Positions 32,000-41,469 of a stretch of DNA of 64,000 nt are shown here, piece after piece. Below the pieces are notes generated by a model, which worked only from the letters and a program-made list of their open reading frames with translations, searched no databases and was not told the origin of the DNA. Position numbers and translations under genes: made by a program. Location of the stretch: positions 5,027,001 to 5,091,000 of the forward strand of contig NZ_JAKRKC020000001.1 in NCBI RefSeq assembly GCF_022664455.2, read 5' to 3'. The number at the start of each line of letters is the position of its first letter. The first letter of the stretch is position 1. This DNA is from Actinomadura luzonensis (GTDB lineage Bacteria; Actinomycetota; Actinomycetes; Streptosporangiales; Streptosporangiaceae).

Positions 32000-33237
32000 G
32001 GCACCTCCGCCACGATCAACGTCGGCCCGCCGTCCGGCGACTGCACCATCAGCTCCCCGTCGACTGCGCGGAGCCGGTCGGCCAGCCCGGCGAGCCCGTG
32101 TCCCTTGGCGACGTGCGCGCCGCCGACCCCATCATCCCCGATCGTGAGCATGAGGGAGTCGCCGATGCGCTGGAGCTGGATCGTGCAGATGGTGGCGCGG
32201 CTGTGCTTGGCCACGTTGGTGAGGGTCTCGGCGCAGACGAAGTAGAGGGCGTTCTCGACGGCCGCCTGGAAGCGGCCGACGGTCTGCACGTCGAGGTCCA
32301 CGGGGACGGTCGAGCGGCCGGCCAGGGCGGCCAGCGCGGGCGCGAGCCCCCGGTCGGACAGGATGGGCGGGGCGATGCCGCGCGAGAGCGCGCGCAGCTC
32401 GTCCAGCGTCTCGCGGGTGGCCGCGATGGCGGAGGTGATCGTCGCCGAGGCGGCCTCGGGGTCCTTGGCGAGCTGGCGCTGCGCCCTGGACAGCTCCATG
32501 GCGAGCGAGACCAGGCGCTGCTGCGGCCCGTCGTGGATGTCGCGCTCCAGCTTGCGCAGGGCGTTGGCCTCGGCGGAGACGGCGGCGGCGCGGCCCTCGG
32601 TCAGGTCGCTGATGCGCTCCTGCAGCTCGGCGACGCCGGTCAGCAGCGCCCGGCCGAGCGAGGCGCGCAGCAGCGCCGCGCCGCGCGTCATGAACGGCAG
32701 CAGCAGCGTGAAGACCAGGCCGAGCATCACGTAGAAGGCGGAGTTGACGAAGTAGCCGTCGCCGAGGCCGAGCAGCTCGGGCAGCTCCGTGTTGCCGGGG
32801 ATGCGCGAGGTGACCAGCCCGTACAGGGGGTAGGCCAGCCCGGCCAGCGGCACCGCCCAGAACACCACGGTCAGCACGAACGACACGATCGCGATGGGGA
32901 AGTTCAGGATGCCGTGCAGCAGGTCGAGCCAGGACTGGCCGATGGTGAGCGGGTTGACCAGGCGGCGGAAGCGGCCCGCGCCGGGCGGGGCCTCCTTGTA
33001 GCGGGGCCGCACGGGCGGGCGGGCGAGCACGTCGGACAGCCAGCCGCGCTCGGCGTCGGCGAAGCCGCGCGCCACCATGAGCGTGCCGGCCAGCAGCGGC
33101 ACGCCGATCCACACCACGGCCGTGCCGAGGCCGGCCGAGAAGCCGGCGACCATGAGCACGAAGCCGATGACGGCCGTGGGGAAGCCGACCAGCGTGTAGC
33201 GGGTGTCGAGGAGGACCCGCCTCATCAGGGAGCGCAT
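31990..33237 (-). CDS. Sensor histidine kinase with putative-sensor membrane domain
   Basis: 415 aa. Residues of about 8-180 form a four-helix membrane sensor (the actinobacterial Sensor domain). The HisKA_3 dimerisation helix carries the phospho-His in ERDIHDGPQQRLVSLAMELS (about 232-251). The HATPase domain has the N box (ALYFVCAETLTNVAKHS) and G1 box GDDGVGGA. It is the cognate kinase of the overlapping NarL regulator, a pair of the LiaSR/DesKR type. A -10 TAGCGT (33250-33245) ends 7 nt before the ATG at 33237, so the mRNA is leaderless. The stimulus is unknown. Confidence 0.9.
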   Translation of the reverse strand: MRSLMRRVLLDTRYTLVGFPTAVIGFVLMVAGFSAGLGTAVVWIGVPLLAGTLMVARGFADAERGWLSDVLARPPVRPRYKEAPPGAGRFRRLVNPLTIGQSWLDLLHGILNFPIAIVSFVLTVVFWAVPLAGLAYPLYGLVTSRIPGNTELPELLGLGDGYFVNSAFYVMLGLVFTLLLPFMTRGAALLRASLGRALLTGVAELQERISDLTEGRAAAVSAEANALRKLERDIHDGPQQRLVSLAMELSRAQRQLAKDPEAASATITSAIAATRETLDELRALSRGIAPPILSDRGLAPALAALAGRSTVPVDLDVQTVGRFQAAVENALYFVCAETLTNVAKHSRATICTIQLQRIGDSLMLTIGDDGVGGAHVAKGHGLAGLADRLRAVDGELMVQSPDGGPTLIVAEVPCG

Positions 33238-33244
33238 GGCCTTC

Positions 33245-33250
33245 ACGCTA
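33245..33250 (-). promoter_or_regulatory. -10 box, leaderless kinase-regulator operon
   Basis: TAGCGT on the minus strand ends 7 nt from the kinase ATG. No ribosome site is present. Confidence 0.5.
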
Positions 33251-33421
33251 GGGCCTGGGCGTGGACGTGACGAGCAGGCGGCCAGGTGTGCGGCGGTAGG
33301 GCTGTCCCCACCCCCGGCGGTGGTGCGATCTTGACCTGGGAACGGCGGCTCGCGGCAATGTGCCGGGCGGCTCGCGGCGGGAGCCTTGAGGATGTCGGCT
33401 CCCCCTGAATCGAGGCTCGTC

Positions 33422-34702
33422 ATGACCGTCCTGCTGGAGCGCCCGGCCGCCCCCGCGGCGCCGCCGTCCCCGCCGTCGTCGCCGCCCGCGCGCCGCGCGG
33501 GCCGGGACCCGTTCGTGGACCTGCTGCGGGTCGCGGGGATGGCGCTCATCGTGTTCCAGCACTGGACGATCCCCGTGCTGGCCTACGACGGGGCGCGGCT
33601 GACGGCGGGCAACGCCCTGGCCACGCCCGGCGTGTGGGTGGTGACCTGGCTCAGCCAGGTGATGCCGCTGGTGTTCTTCGCGGGCGGCGTGGCGAACGCG
33701 ATCAGCTTCGCCCGCGCCGGCGACGGGGCGCCGCGCTGGCTGGCGGTGCGGCTGCGGCGGCTGGCCTGGCCGCTGCTGCCGCTGGCGGCGGTGTGGATCC
33801 CGCTCCCCCAGGTGCTGCTGACGCTGGGCGTGCCCGAGCAGCCGCTGCGGATGGGGGCGCAGCTCACCGGGCAGCTCCTGTGGTTCCTGGCGGTCTACGT
33901 CGTGGCGGTGGCGGCGACGCCGCTCGCGCTGCGGCTGCACGAGCGGCACGGCGCGGCGGTGCCGGCGGCGCTGGCGGCCGGGGCGGTGCTGACGGACGTG
34001 GCCCGCTTCGCGACCGGCGTGGACGCCGCCGGGTACCTGAACGTGGTGTTCGTCTGGCTGGCGGTGCACCAGCTCGGCTTCTTCTACGCCGAGGGGCGGC
34101 TGCGCCGGCCGTGGGCGCTCGCGGCGGGCGGGTTCGGGGCGGCGGCGCTGCTGGTGGCCTTCGGGCCGTACCCGGGCAGCATGATCGGGCTGCCGGGGGC
34201 GGCGGTGTCGAACATGGCCCCGCCCACCCTGGCCATGCTGGCCGTGGGGCTCGGGCAGATCGGGCTGGCGGTGCTGCTGCGGCCGTGGCTGGTGCGGCTG
34301 CCGGCCGGGCGGCTGCTGGCGTGGGCCGGGCCGCGGATCATGACGGCGTACCTGTGGCACATGCCGGCCCTGTTCGCGGTCACCGGCGTGGTCGTGGTGG
34401 TGCTGCGCGTCGACACCCCGGCGCCGGGCAGCGCGTTCTGGCTGGCGGGCTGGCCGCTCTGGTTCGGGCTGCTGTGCCTGGTGATGTGGCCGCTGATGCG
34501 GATGTTCGCGCGGTTCGAGACGCCGCCCGCGCTGCCGTACGGCACGGCCGGGCAGGGCGCGATGCTGGGCGCGGCGGCGCTGGTCGGCGCGGGGGTGCTG
34601 ACGCTGACGGTCGGCGGTTTCGCGCCCGGCGCGTGGCCGTTCCTCGCGGTGCTGGCCATCCTCGGCGGGCTGCTGATGACCGTGCCGCGGGCGGCTTCCT
34701 GA
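33422..34702 (+). CDS. Acyltransferase family 3 membrane protein
   Basis: About 426 aa with ten or more membrane helices. After a Pro/Ala-rich N-terminus, DPFVDLLRVAGMALIVFQHW carries the Asp/Arg/His pattern typical of acyltransferase-3 enzymes, which O-acylate exported sugars or lipids. The histidine-bearing loop AYLWHMPAL is near residue 315. ATG 33422 has GAGG 7 nt upstream; an in-frame ATG at 33392 is possible. It is divergent from the two-component operon, a candidate target, though no operator links them. Confidence 0.83.
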   Translation: MTVLLERPAAPAAPPSPPSSPPARRAGRDPFVDLLRVAGMALIVFQHWTIPVLAYDGARLTAGNALATPGVWVVTWLSQVMPLVFFAGGVANAISFARAGDGAPRWLAVRLRRLAWPLLPLAAVWIPLPQVLLTLGVPEQPLRMGAQLTGQLLWFLAVYVVAVAATPLALRLHERHGAAVPAALAAGAVLTDVARFATGVDAAGYLNVVFVWLAVHQLGFFYAEGRLRRPWALAAGGFGAAALLVAFGPYPGSMIGLPGAAVSNMAPPTLAMLAVGLGQIGLAVLLRPWLVRLPAGRLLAWAGPRIMTAYLWHMPALFAVTGVVVVVLRVDTPAPGSAFWLAGWPLWFGLLCLVMWPLMRMFARFETPPALPYGTAGQGAMLGAAALVGAGVLTLTVGGFAPGAWPFLAVLAILGGLLMTVPRAAS

Positions 34703-34756
34703 CCCGGAGGGCGCGCTGCGGTTCGACCACGCGGCAAACTTCGGCAGGATAGGAGG

Positions 34757-37255
34757 GTGAGCCTTCTCGTTGACCGCCTGCCCGAAGAGATCGACGCCGA
34801 GCCGGACGCCATCTTCGACGCGTTCGCCGCGTGGAACGCCGAGCGCGGGCTCACCCTGTATCCCGCGCAGGAGGAGGCGCTCATCGAGGTCGTCTCGGGG
34901 AGCAACCTCATCCTGGCCACGCCCACCGGCTCCGGCAAGTCGCTGGTGGCCGCAGGGGCCCACTTCACCGCGCTGACCCGCGACCAGCGCACGTTCTACA
35001 CCGCGCCGATCAAGGCGCTGGTGTCGGAGAAGTTCTTCGACCTGTGCGCGATCTTCGGCACCGAGAACGTCGGCATGATGACCGGCGACGCCAGCGTCAA
35101 CCCGGGCGCCCCGATCATCTGCTGCACCGCCGAGATCCTGGCCAACGTGGCGCTGCGCGACGGCGCGCAGGCCGACATCGGCCAGGTCGTCATGGACGAG
35201 TTCCACTTCTACGCCGAGCCCGACCGCGGCTGGGCCTGGCAGGTGCCGCTGCTGGAGCTGCCGCACGTGCAGTTCGTGCTGATGTCGGCGACGCTCGGCG
35301 ACGTCTCGATGTTCGAGCGCGACCTCACCCGGCGCACCGGCCGGCCGACGGCCGTGGTCAAGCACGCCGAGCGGCCGGTCCCGCTGATCTACTCCTACCG
35401 GATGACGCCGCTGCACGAGTCGCTGGAGGAGATGCTCTCCACCGGGCAGGCGCCGGTCTACGTCGTGCACTTCACGCAGGCCGCGGCCATGGAGCGGGCC
35501 CAGGCGCTGATGTCGATCAACATGGCGACCAAGGCCGAGAAGGACGCCATCGCCGCGATGATCGGCGGCTTCCGCTTCACCACCCGCTTCGGCCGGGCGC
35601 TGTCGCGGCTGGTGCGCCACGGCATCGGCGTGCACCACGCGGGCATGCTGCCGAAGTACCGCCGGCTGGTCGAGCGGCTGGCCCAGGCGGGCCTGCTCAA
35701 GGTCATCTGCGGCACCGACACGCTCGGCGTCGGCGTCAACGTGCCGATCCGCACGGTGCTGTTCACCGCTCTGTCGAAGTACGACGGCAACAAGGTGCGC
35801 CGGCTGCGCGCCCGCGAGTTCCACCAGATCGCCGGCCGCGCCGGGCGGGCCGGCTTCGACACCATCGGCTACGTCGCCTGCCAGGCCCCCGAGCACGAGA
35901 TCGAGAACGCCCGCGCCCTCGCCAAGATCGGCGACGACCCGAAGCGGCGGCGCGGCTACGCCCGCAAGAAGCCGCCGGAGGGCTTCGTCGGCTGGAGCGA
36001 GGAGACCTTCCAGAAGCTGCAGGAGGCCGAGCCCGAGCCGCTGCAGTCGCGTTTCAAGGTCACCAACGCGATGCTGCTGGCCGTCATCAACCGGCCCGGC
36101 GACTGCTTCCAGGCGATGAAGCACCTGCTGACCGACAACCACGAGGACCGCAAGTGGCAGCGCCGGCACATCAGCCAGGCCATCGCCATCTACCGGTCGC
36201 TGCTCGCGGGCGGCATCGTCGAGCAGTTCAGGGAGCCCGACGAGCAGGGCCGCCGGGCCCGGCTGACCATCGAGCTGCAGGAGGACTTCGCGCTCAACCA
36301 GGCGCTGTCCACCTTCGCCCTCGCGGCCTTCGACCTGCTCGACCGCGAGTCGCCGTCGTACGCGCTCGACCTGGTCTCCATCGTCGAGTCGATCCTCGAC
36401 GACCCCCGCCAGATCCTGTCGGCGCAGCTGAAGAAGGCGCGGGGCGAGGCCGTCGCGCAGATGAAGGCCGACGGCATCGAGTACGAGGAGCGCATGGAGC
36501 AGCTGGCCGAGGTCATGTACCCGATGCCGCTGGAAGACCTGCTGCTCGGCGCGTACGAGACCTACCGGCGCGGCCACCCGTGGGTCGCCGACTACACCGT
36601 CAGCCCGAAGTCGGTGGTGCGCGACCTGTTCGAGCGGGCCATGACGTTCAGCGACTACATCCAGTTCTACGAGCTGGCCCGCTCCGAGGGCACGGTGCTG
36701 CGCTACCTGGCCGACGCCTACCGCACGCTGTCGCGCACGGTGCCCGAGCACCTCAAGACCGACGACCTGGTCGACCTCATCGAGTGGCTGGGCGAGCTGG
36801 TGCGCCAGGTCGACTCCTCGCTGATCGACGAGTGGGAGAAGCTGGCCAACCCGGCCGAGGCGCTGGAGCAGCAGCAGGAGCTGGAGGCCAGGGTGCGGCC
36901 GGTCACCGGCAACCCGCGGGCCTTCCGGGTGCTGGTGCGCAACGCGATGTTCCGGCTGGTCGAGCTGTGCGCGCTGGAGAAGGAGGCGGAGCTGGCGGAG
37001 CTGGCTCCCGACGTCGACTGGAGCGCGGCGCTCGACGCGTACTACGCCGACCACGAGGAGATCGGCACCGACGCCGACGCGCGCGGGCCGGCGCTGCTGC
37101 GCATCGAGGAGGAGCAGGGCTTCTGGAAGGTGCGCCAGACGATCAAGGACCCGGCGGGCGACGGCGACTGGGGCATCGACGCCCAGGTCGACCTCGCCGC
37201 CTCCGACGAGGAGGGCCGGGCCGTGCTGCACGTGCAGGGGCTCAACCGGCTGTAG
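34757..37255 (+). CDS. Ski2-like DEAD/DEAH-box helicase with DUF3516
   Basis: 832 aa. Walker A ATPTGSGKSL (about 55-64), motif II VVMDEFHFY (DEFH rather than DEAD), motif III MSATL, and the motif IV-VI region with VHHAGMLPKYRRLVERLAQ, GVGVNVPIRTV and QIAGRAGRAGFD. Residues of about 420-832 are the DUF3516 region found almost only in actinobacteria. It is a cytoplasmic RNA or DNA helicase; its precise role is not established. GTG 34757 has a leaderless-type -10 CAGGAT 6 nt upstream, with AGGAGG directly against the start. A hairpin follows. Confidence 0.92.
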   Translation: MSLLVDRLPEEIDAEPDAIFDAFAAWNAERGLTLYPAQEEALIEVVSGSNLILATPTGSGKSLVAAGAHFTALTRDQRTFYTAPIKALVSEKFFDLCAIFGTENVGMMTGDASVNPGAPIICCTAEILANVALRDGAQADIGQVVMDEFHFYAEPDRGWAWQVPLLELPHVQFVLMSATLGDVSMFERDLTRRTGRPTAVVKHAERPVPLIYSYRMTPLHESLEEMLSTGQAPVYVVHFTQAAAMERAQALMSINMATKAEKDAIAAMIGGFRFTTRFGRALSRLVRHGIGVHHAGMLPKYRRLVERLAQAGLLKVICGTDTLGVGVNVPIRTVLFTALSKYDGNKVRRLRAREFHQIAGRAGRAGFDTIGYVACQAPEHEIENARALAKIGDDPKRRRGYARKKPPEGFVGWSEETFQKLQEAEPEPLQSRFKVTNAMLLAVINRPGDCFQAMKHLLTDNHEDRKWQRRHISQAIAIYRSLLAGGIVEQFREPDEQGRRARLTIELQEDFALNQALSTFALAAFDLLDRESPSYALDLVSIVESILDDPRQILSAQLKKARGEAVAQMKADGIEYEERMEQLAEVMYPMPLEDLLLGAYETYRRGHPWVADYTVSPKSVVRDLFERAMTFSDYIQFYELARSEGTVLRYLADAYRTLSRTVPEHLKTDDLVDLIEWLGELVRQVDSSLIDEWEKLANPAEALEQQQELEARVRPVTGNPRAFRVLVRNAMFRLVELCALEKEAELAELAPDVDWSAALDAYYADHEEIGTDADARGPALLRIEEEQGFWKVRQTIKDPAGDGDWGIDAQVDLAASDEEGRAVLHVQGLNRL

Positions 37256-37268
37256 CGGGAGGACAAGC

Positions 37269-37308
37269 CGTGTGCCGGAACGGACTGGCAAGGGCGTCCC
37301 GGCACACG
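37269..37308 (+). terminator. Hairpin terminator after the helicase gene
   Basis: CGTGTGCCGG (37269-37278) pairs with CCGGCACACG (37299-37308), a perfect 10-bp stem around a 20-nt loop, 13 nt after the stop codon. Confidence 0.55.
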
Positions 37309-37411
37309 CCTGTCTGATTCAGTGTGGTCCGCGCCACGTCGGGGTCGTGTCATGGCCGTGTCTCAAGATCGTGACATTTCGCACCCTCGGCGGGCCGCCA
37401 CAATGGGTGGG

Positions 37412-37906
37412 GTGAGCGACGAAGAGATCAGGCGCGTCCTCGGGCTGCTCTGCCAGGACGACACGCTGCGCGCCTTCGCCCGGCTGGTGCTCGGCGAGCA
37501 CGACGGGCTCTCCCCGAAGGCGCTGGCCCGGCTGGAGGCGGGCGGCCTGGCCGTCCGCGACGAGGGCGGCGCGTGGCGGGCCGCGCCCGAGCGGTTCAGG
37601 GCGCTGCTGCGGGCGCGCGCCGAGCCCGCCGAGGAGCTGAGCGACGAGGAACGGGTGCTGCGCACGTTCCTGGTGGACGGGCGGCTGACGACGCTGGCGA
37701 TGCGCCGCGACAAGCGGCTGGTGGTGCTGCGGCACATCGCCCTGGTCTTCGAGCCCGGGGTGCGCTACCCGGAGAAGGACGTCAACGTGGCGCTGCGGGC
37801 CTTCCACGACGACTACGCGGCCCTGCGGCGCTACCTGGTGGACGAGGAGCTGCTGTCACGGGAGGGCAACACCTACTGGCGCAGCGGCGGTCACGTGGAG
37901 ATCTGA
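37412..37906 (+). CDS. DUF2087-domain protein
   Basis: 164 aa. The C-terminal DUF2087 domain is textbook: LRTFLVDGRLTTLAMRRDKR, then LVVLRHIALVFEPGVRYPEK, DVNVALRAFHDDYAALRRYL and REGNTYWR. The N-terminal part resembles an ArsR/helical winged region (GLSPKALARLEAGGLAV). It is a likely DNA-binding or translation-associated protein of unknown role. GTG 37412 is supported by CACAAT ending 7 nt upstream (leaderless). The 3' end overlaps the convergent GH20 gene by 16 nt. Confidence 0.82.
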   Translation: MSDEEIRRVLGLLCQDDTLRAFARLVLGEHDGLSPKALARLEAGGLAVRDEGGAWRAAPERFRALLRARAEPAEELSDEERVLRTFLVDGRLTTLAMRRDKRLVVLRHIALVFEPGVRYPEKDVNVALRAFHDDYAALRRYLVDEELLSREGNTYWRSGGHVEI

Positions 37907-39501
37907 CGCAGGTTGGCGGTCCAGGCGTCGAGCTTGGCCCGCCACGACTCGGGGTCCTCGGGGCGGCCGGGCACGCCGGGCCGGGTCTGCCAGGGCAGCG
38001 GGCCGCCCTCGCGCCGGTACTCCACGCCGAGCGCGTCCAGCCGGGGCAGGTGGGCGGCGAGGCGTTCGCGGAAGTCGGCCAGGTCGCGGGCGGCGGGGCT
38101 CCACACGGTCTCGGCGAAGGCGGCCAGGCGGGGGAAGGCCATGTAGTCGACGCGGCGGCCGGAGTCGATCAGCTCGGTCCAGACGCCGGCCTGCGCGCCG
38201 AGCACGCGGGCCGCGGCCGGGTCGCCGCGCAGCTCCTCGGGCACCGGCTCGAAGGCGTAGACGTCCTCCAGCGTCAGCACGGTGCCGAACGGGACCGGCT
38301 CGTCCTCTCCCGGCCCCTGCCGGTAGTCGAGGTAGAGGCTGGTGTTGGAGCAGTTGATGACGTCGTGGCCGCGGCGGGCGGCGGCCACCGCGCCGAGCTC
38401 GCCGCGCCAGGAGGCGACCACCGCGCCGGGGGCGAGGCCGCCCTCCAGGATCTCGTCCCAGCCGACCAGCCGCCGGCCGCGGGCGCTCAGCCACTCGTCG
38501 AACTGGTGGATGAACCAGCTCTGGAGCTGCTCCTCGTCGCGCAGCCCCAGCTCGCGCATGCGGCGGCGGGCCGAGGGGCTGGCGCGCCACTGGTCCTTGC
38601 GGCACTCGTCGCCGCCGACGCACACGTACGGGCTGGGGAACAGCTCCAGCACCTCCTCCAGCACCTCCTGGAAGAAGGCGATGGTGGCGTCCTCGACGTT
38701 GAGCACGTTCTCGCCGATGCCCCAGGTGGTGCGGACCTCCAGCGGCGTGCCGAGGTTGCCGAGCTCCGGGTAGGCGGCGATGGCGGCCTGGGTGTGGCCC
38801 GGCAGGTCGATCTCGGGGACGACCATGACGTGCCGGGCGGCGGCGTAGGCGACGATCTCCCTGATGTCGTCCTGGGTGTAGTAGCCGCCGTGCGGGCGGC
38901 CGTCGAGGGCGCCGTTCCAGCCGGTCTGGCTCTCCCGCCGCCACGAGCCGACCTCGGTCAGGCGGGGGTGGCGCCGGATCTCGACCCGCCAGCCCTGGTC
39001 GTCGGTGAGGTGCAGGTGCAGCACGTTCAGCTTGTGCAGGGCCAGCAGGTCGACGAAGCGCAGCACCTCGTGCTTGGTCAGGAAGTGGCGGGCCACGTCC
39101 AGCAGGCAGCCGCGCCAGGTGAAGCGGGGGGCGTCGGCGACGTACGCGCCGGGCGCCTGGCAGGGCGCGGCGGCGGCCTTCCGGTAGGCGGCGGGGGGCA
39201 GGAGCTGGCGCAGGCTCTGCGCCCCGTAGAAGGCACCGGCGGGGCCGCCGGCCTCGACGGCGGCCCGCCCGGGGCCGACGGTCAGCCGGTAGCCCTCGGG
39301 CGGGAGGTCGCCGGCGAGCCTGAGGTCGATCGTTCCCGAGCCCGGCCCCGGCAGCAGCTCGCCGCCCGCGACGGGGGCCAGTTCGCCGCGCAGCCAGGCG
39401 GCCGTCGCGCCGAGCGCCGGGTCGGCGGTGAGGGAGGTCCGGCTGTCGAGGGTGAACGCGCCCGGTCTGGGCTCGTACGTGACGGGCTTGGGGACGATCA
39501 T
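37891..39501 (-). CDS. Beta-N-acetylhexosaminidase, GH20
   Basis: 536 aa. The GH20b N-terminal domain (to about 120) precedes the TIM barrel, which opens RFTWRGCLLDVARHFLTKHE. The catalytic Asp-Glu pair lies in VGGDECRKDQW (about 296), with supporting residues HLHLTDDQGWRVE and PEIDLPGHTQA. It releases terminal beta-GlcNAc/GalNAc by substrate-assisted catalysis. No signal peptide is seen, so it may act in the cytoplasm on imported sugars. Last gene of the GH36-ABC-PhoD-GH27 operon, 15 nt after GH27. Confidence 0.92.
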   Translation of the reverse strand: MIVPKPVTYEPRPGAFTLDSRTSLTADPALGATAAWLRGELAPVAGGELLPGPGSGTIDLRLAGDLPPEGYRLTVGPGRAAVEAGGPAGAFYGAQSLRQLLPPAAYRKAAAAPCQAPGAYVADAPRFTWRGCLLDVARHFLTKHEVLRFVDLLALHKLNVLHLHLTDDQGWRVEIRRHPRLTEVGSWRRESQTGWNGALDGRPHGGYYTQDDIREIVAYAAARHVMVVPEIDLPGHTQAAIAAYPELGNLGTPLEVRTTWGIGENVLNVEDATIAFFQEVLEEVLELFPSPYVCVGGDECRKDQWRASPSARRRMRELGLRDEEQLQSWFIHQFDEWLSARGRRLVGWDEILEGGLAPGAVVASWRGELGAVAAARRGHDVINCSNTSLYLDYRQGPGEDEPVPFGTVLTLEDVYAFEPVPEELRGDPAAARVLGAQAGVWTELIDSGRRVDYMAFPRLAAFAETVWSPAARDLADFRERLAAHLPRLDALGVEYRREGGPLPWQTRPGVPGRPEDPESWRAKLDAWTANLRQIST

Positions 39502-39516
39502 GAACAGGTGACTCCC

Positions 39517-41457
39517 TTACTTGCAGGTGATGGCGGCGTCGGCGAAGTCGGCGTGGTCGCTGGTGGCGTTGTCGCCGCCGTTGGTCGCGACCAGCCGCAC
39601 GTAGCGGGCGCCGGTGACGTCGGCGGTGACCTTGCGGGCCGGCATGGCGCCGGTGAGCAGGCCGGAGTAGGCGACCCGGCCGCCGTCGGCCCACACCTCG
39701 AACCCGGCGGAGCCGGCCGCGCCGACCTCGTCGTCGATGCCGGCCTGGAACTCCACGGACGTGCACCGCCCGGCGGTGTAGAACTCGAGGTCGGCGGGCG
39801 CGTGCGTGCCGAGGCCCTTGGCGTACCGCACGCCCTCGACGGTGAGCGGGCGGCCGTCGCCGGCGGCCCGGTCGCCGTTGCTGGTGTCCCTCTCGACCGG
39901 CCCGAAGTAGTTGCTCGCCTTCGTCCAGGCCAGGTCGCTGAGGTAGCTGCGGCCGGGCCCGGGAGCGGTGGCGACGGCCACGACGGCGGTGGCGCGCTGC
40001 CCGGCCGCCTCGAAGGCCACCTCGTACGTGCCCGGCGCCGTCCCGGCGGGCGGGGTGAGCGCCCACGTGACGGCGAAGGTGTCGCCGCCGTCGAGCCGGG
40101 CGGTCCCGGCTGGGGTGCGGGCGGTGAGCTGCCAGCCCTGCGGCGCGGTGCCGGTCACGGTGACGTCGCGCAGGCGGGCGGTGGCCCCGGTGTTGGTGAC
40201 GCGGGTGACGATCTCGCCCGCCCGGCCCGGCTCCAGCGTGGTGGGCCGGTCGTCGCCGAGCGTCTTCGGCGGGTCCGCCTCGAACGTCACCAGCGGCGGC
40301 GCGGCGTCGTGCCGCGCGGAGACCCGGTAGAGCAGCGCGGCGTGCGCGGGCACCTGGGCCGCGAGCGCGCCGGTCGTGGTGGCCACGGCGCCGGTCCACA
40401 GCTCCTCGACGCGGTGCCGGCCGGAGCCGAGCGACCAGGAGATCGTGGCGGCCCGGTCGCTCTCGTTGAACAGCGCGACCGCCCGGTCACCGCCGGCGAG
40501 CGGCTTGACCAGCACGTGGTACCAGCCGTCGCTCCTGGCCAGGCGGCCGTGCGCGCCCAGCTCGTCCTGGTCGACGGCGATCACCTCGGGGTCGGCGACG
40601 ATCGCGGGCGGCGCGGCGGCCGGGTCGGCCTGCAGGACGAGCGGGGCCGCGCCCATGGCCCACAACGTGACCTGGGTGCGGTACTCGGTGGCGGTCATGC
40701 CGCCCCGGCCGGCCTGCAGCAGGTCGGGGTCGGCGTAGCTGCCGCCGCCCGCGTACTCGGCCCTGAGCTGGTTGGTCTCCCAGACGTCGGTCATGCTCGG
40801 GTAGGAGTCCGGGATGGGGCGGTTGTAGACGTTGGTGCGCCAGGTGGTGGCCTTGGCGTCCTTGCCCCACAACCACGGGACGGTGCTGCCGTCCTCGTTG
40901 TTCATGGCGAACACCACGCCGTCGCCGAGGGCCTCGCGCATGCGCGGGTAGAGGGTCTGGGCGATCTGCTGGACGTTCTGGCCGGGGAAGTCGGCGGCGG
41001 GGATGTTGCACCAGTCGTACTTGACGTAGTCCACCCCCCACTCCTTGACGCGGGCGGCGTCGGCGGCCTCGTTGCGGTAGGAGCCGGGGCCGCCGCCGCT
41101 GCACGCCTTGGTGCCCGCGGACAGGGCGAGGCCCAGCTTGAGCCCCTTGCCGTGCAGCTCGGCGGCGAGCGCGGCGATGCCGCCGGGGAAGCGGGCCGGG
41201 TCGGGGACGAGCGCGCCGTCCGCGCGCTGGGGGGCCAGCCAGCAGTCGTCGAGGATGACGTACCGGTAGCCGAGCGGGGCGAGGGCGGCGAGGCCGGCGG
41301 CGGCCTGCCGGACCGACGCCTCGGAGACCGAGCAGCCGAGCGAGCGGCTGCTCCACCCCATCGGGGGGCGGGCGGTCTCGGCGGCGGCGCTGCCGGATAA
41401 CGGGACGAAGGGCAGGGCGAGGAGGGCCGCCGCGGCGGCGGCCGTGAGGGTGCGCAT
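39517..41457 (-). CDS. Secreted alpha-galactosidase, GH27 with NEW3 and NPCBM domains
   Basis: 646 aa. Signal peptide of about 26 residues ending SAAA. GH27 barrel: nucleophile Asp in VDYVKYDWCN (about 150), acid/base Asp in GGSYADPDLL (about 233). The usual MGWNSW start is MGWSSRSLGC. A beta-sandwich follows, then a NEW3/alpha-galactosidase-associated domain (about 410-500) and a C-terminal NPCBM carbohydrate-binding module (about 505-646, YAKGLGTHAPADLEF). It removes terminal alpha-galactose outside the cell. It sits between GH20 and PhoD in the operon. Confidence 0.92.
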   Translation of the reverse strand: MRTLTAAAAAALLALPFVPLSGSAAAETARPPMGWSSRSLGCSVSEASVRQAAAGLAALAPLGYRYVILDDCWLAPQRADGALVPDPARFPGGIAALAAELHGKGLKLGLALSAGTKACSGGGPGSYRNEAADAARVKEWGVDYVKYDWCNIPAADFPGQNVQQIAQTLYPRMREALGDGVVFAMNNEDGSTVPWLWGKDAKATTWRTNVYNRPIPDSYPSMTDVWETNQLRAEYAGGGSYADPDLLQAGRGGMTATEYRTQVTLWAMGAAPLVLQADPAAAPPAIVADPEVIAVDQDELGAHGRLARSDGWYHVLVKPLAGGDRAVALFNESDRAATISWSLGSGRHRVEELWTGAVATTTGALAAQVPAHAALLYRVSARHDAAPPLVTFEADPPKTLGDDRPTTLEPGRAGEIVTRVTNTGATARLRDVTVTGTAPQGWQLTARTPAGTARLDGGDTFAVTWALTPPAGTAPGTYEVAFEAAGQRATAVVAVATAPGPGRSYLSDLAWTKASNYFGPVERDTSNGDRAAGDGRPLTVEGVRYAKGLGTHAPADLEFYTAGRCTSVEFQAGIDDEVGAAGSAGFEVWADGGRVAYSGLLTGAMPARKVTADVTGARYVRLVATNGGDNATSDHADFADAAITCK

Positions 41458-41469
41458 CGGGAAGTCCTG

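Noticed and set aside
33248-37291. 1347-aa minus-strand frame opposite the helicase
   Set aside because: The longest frame in the window, but it is the antisense of the DUF3516 helicase and acyltransferase genes and shows no motif.
37573-41400. 1275-aa plus-strand frame over GH20 and GH27
   Set aside because: Antisense of two well-defined glycoside hydrolases; no protein features.
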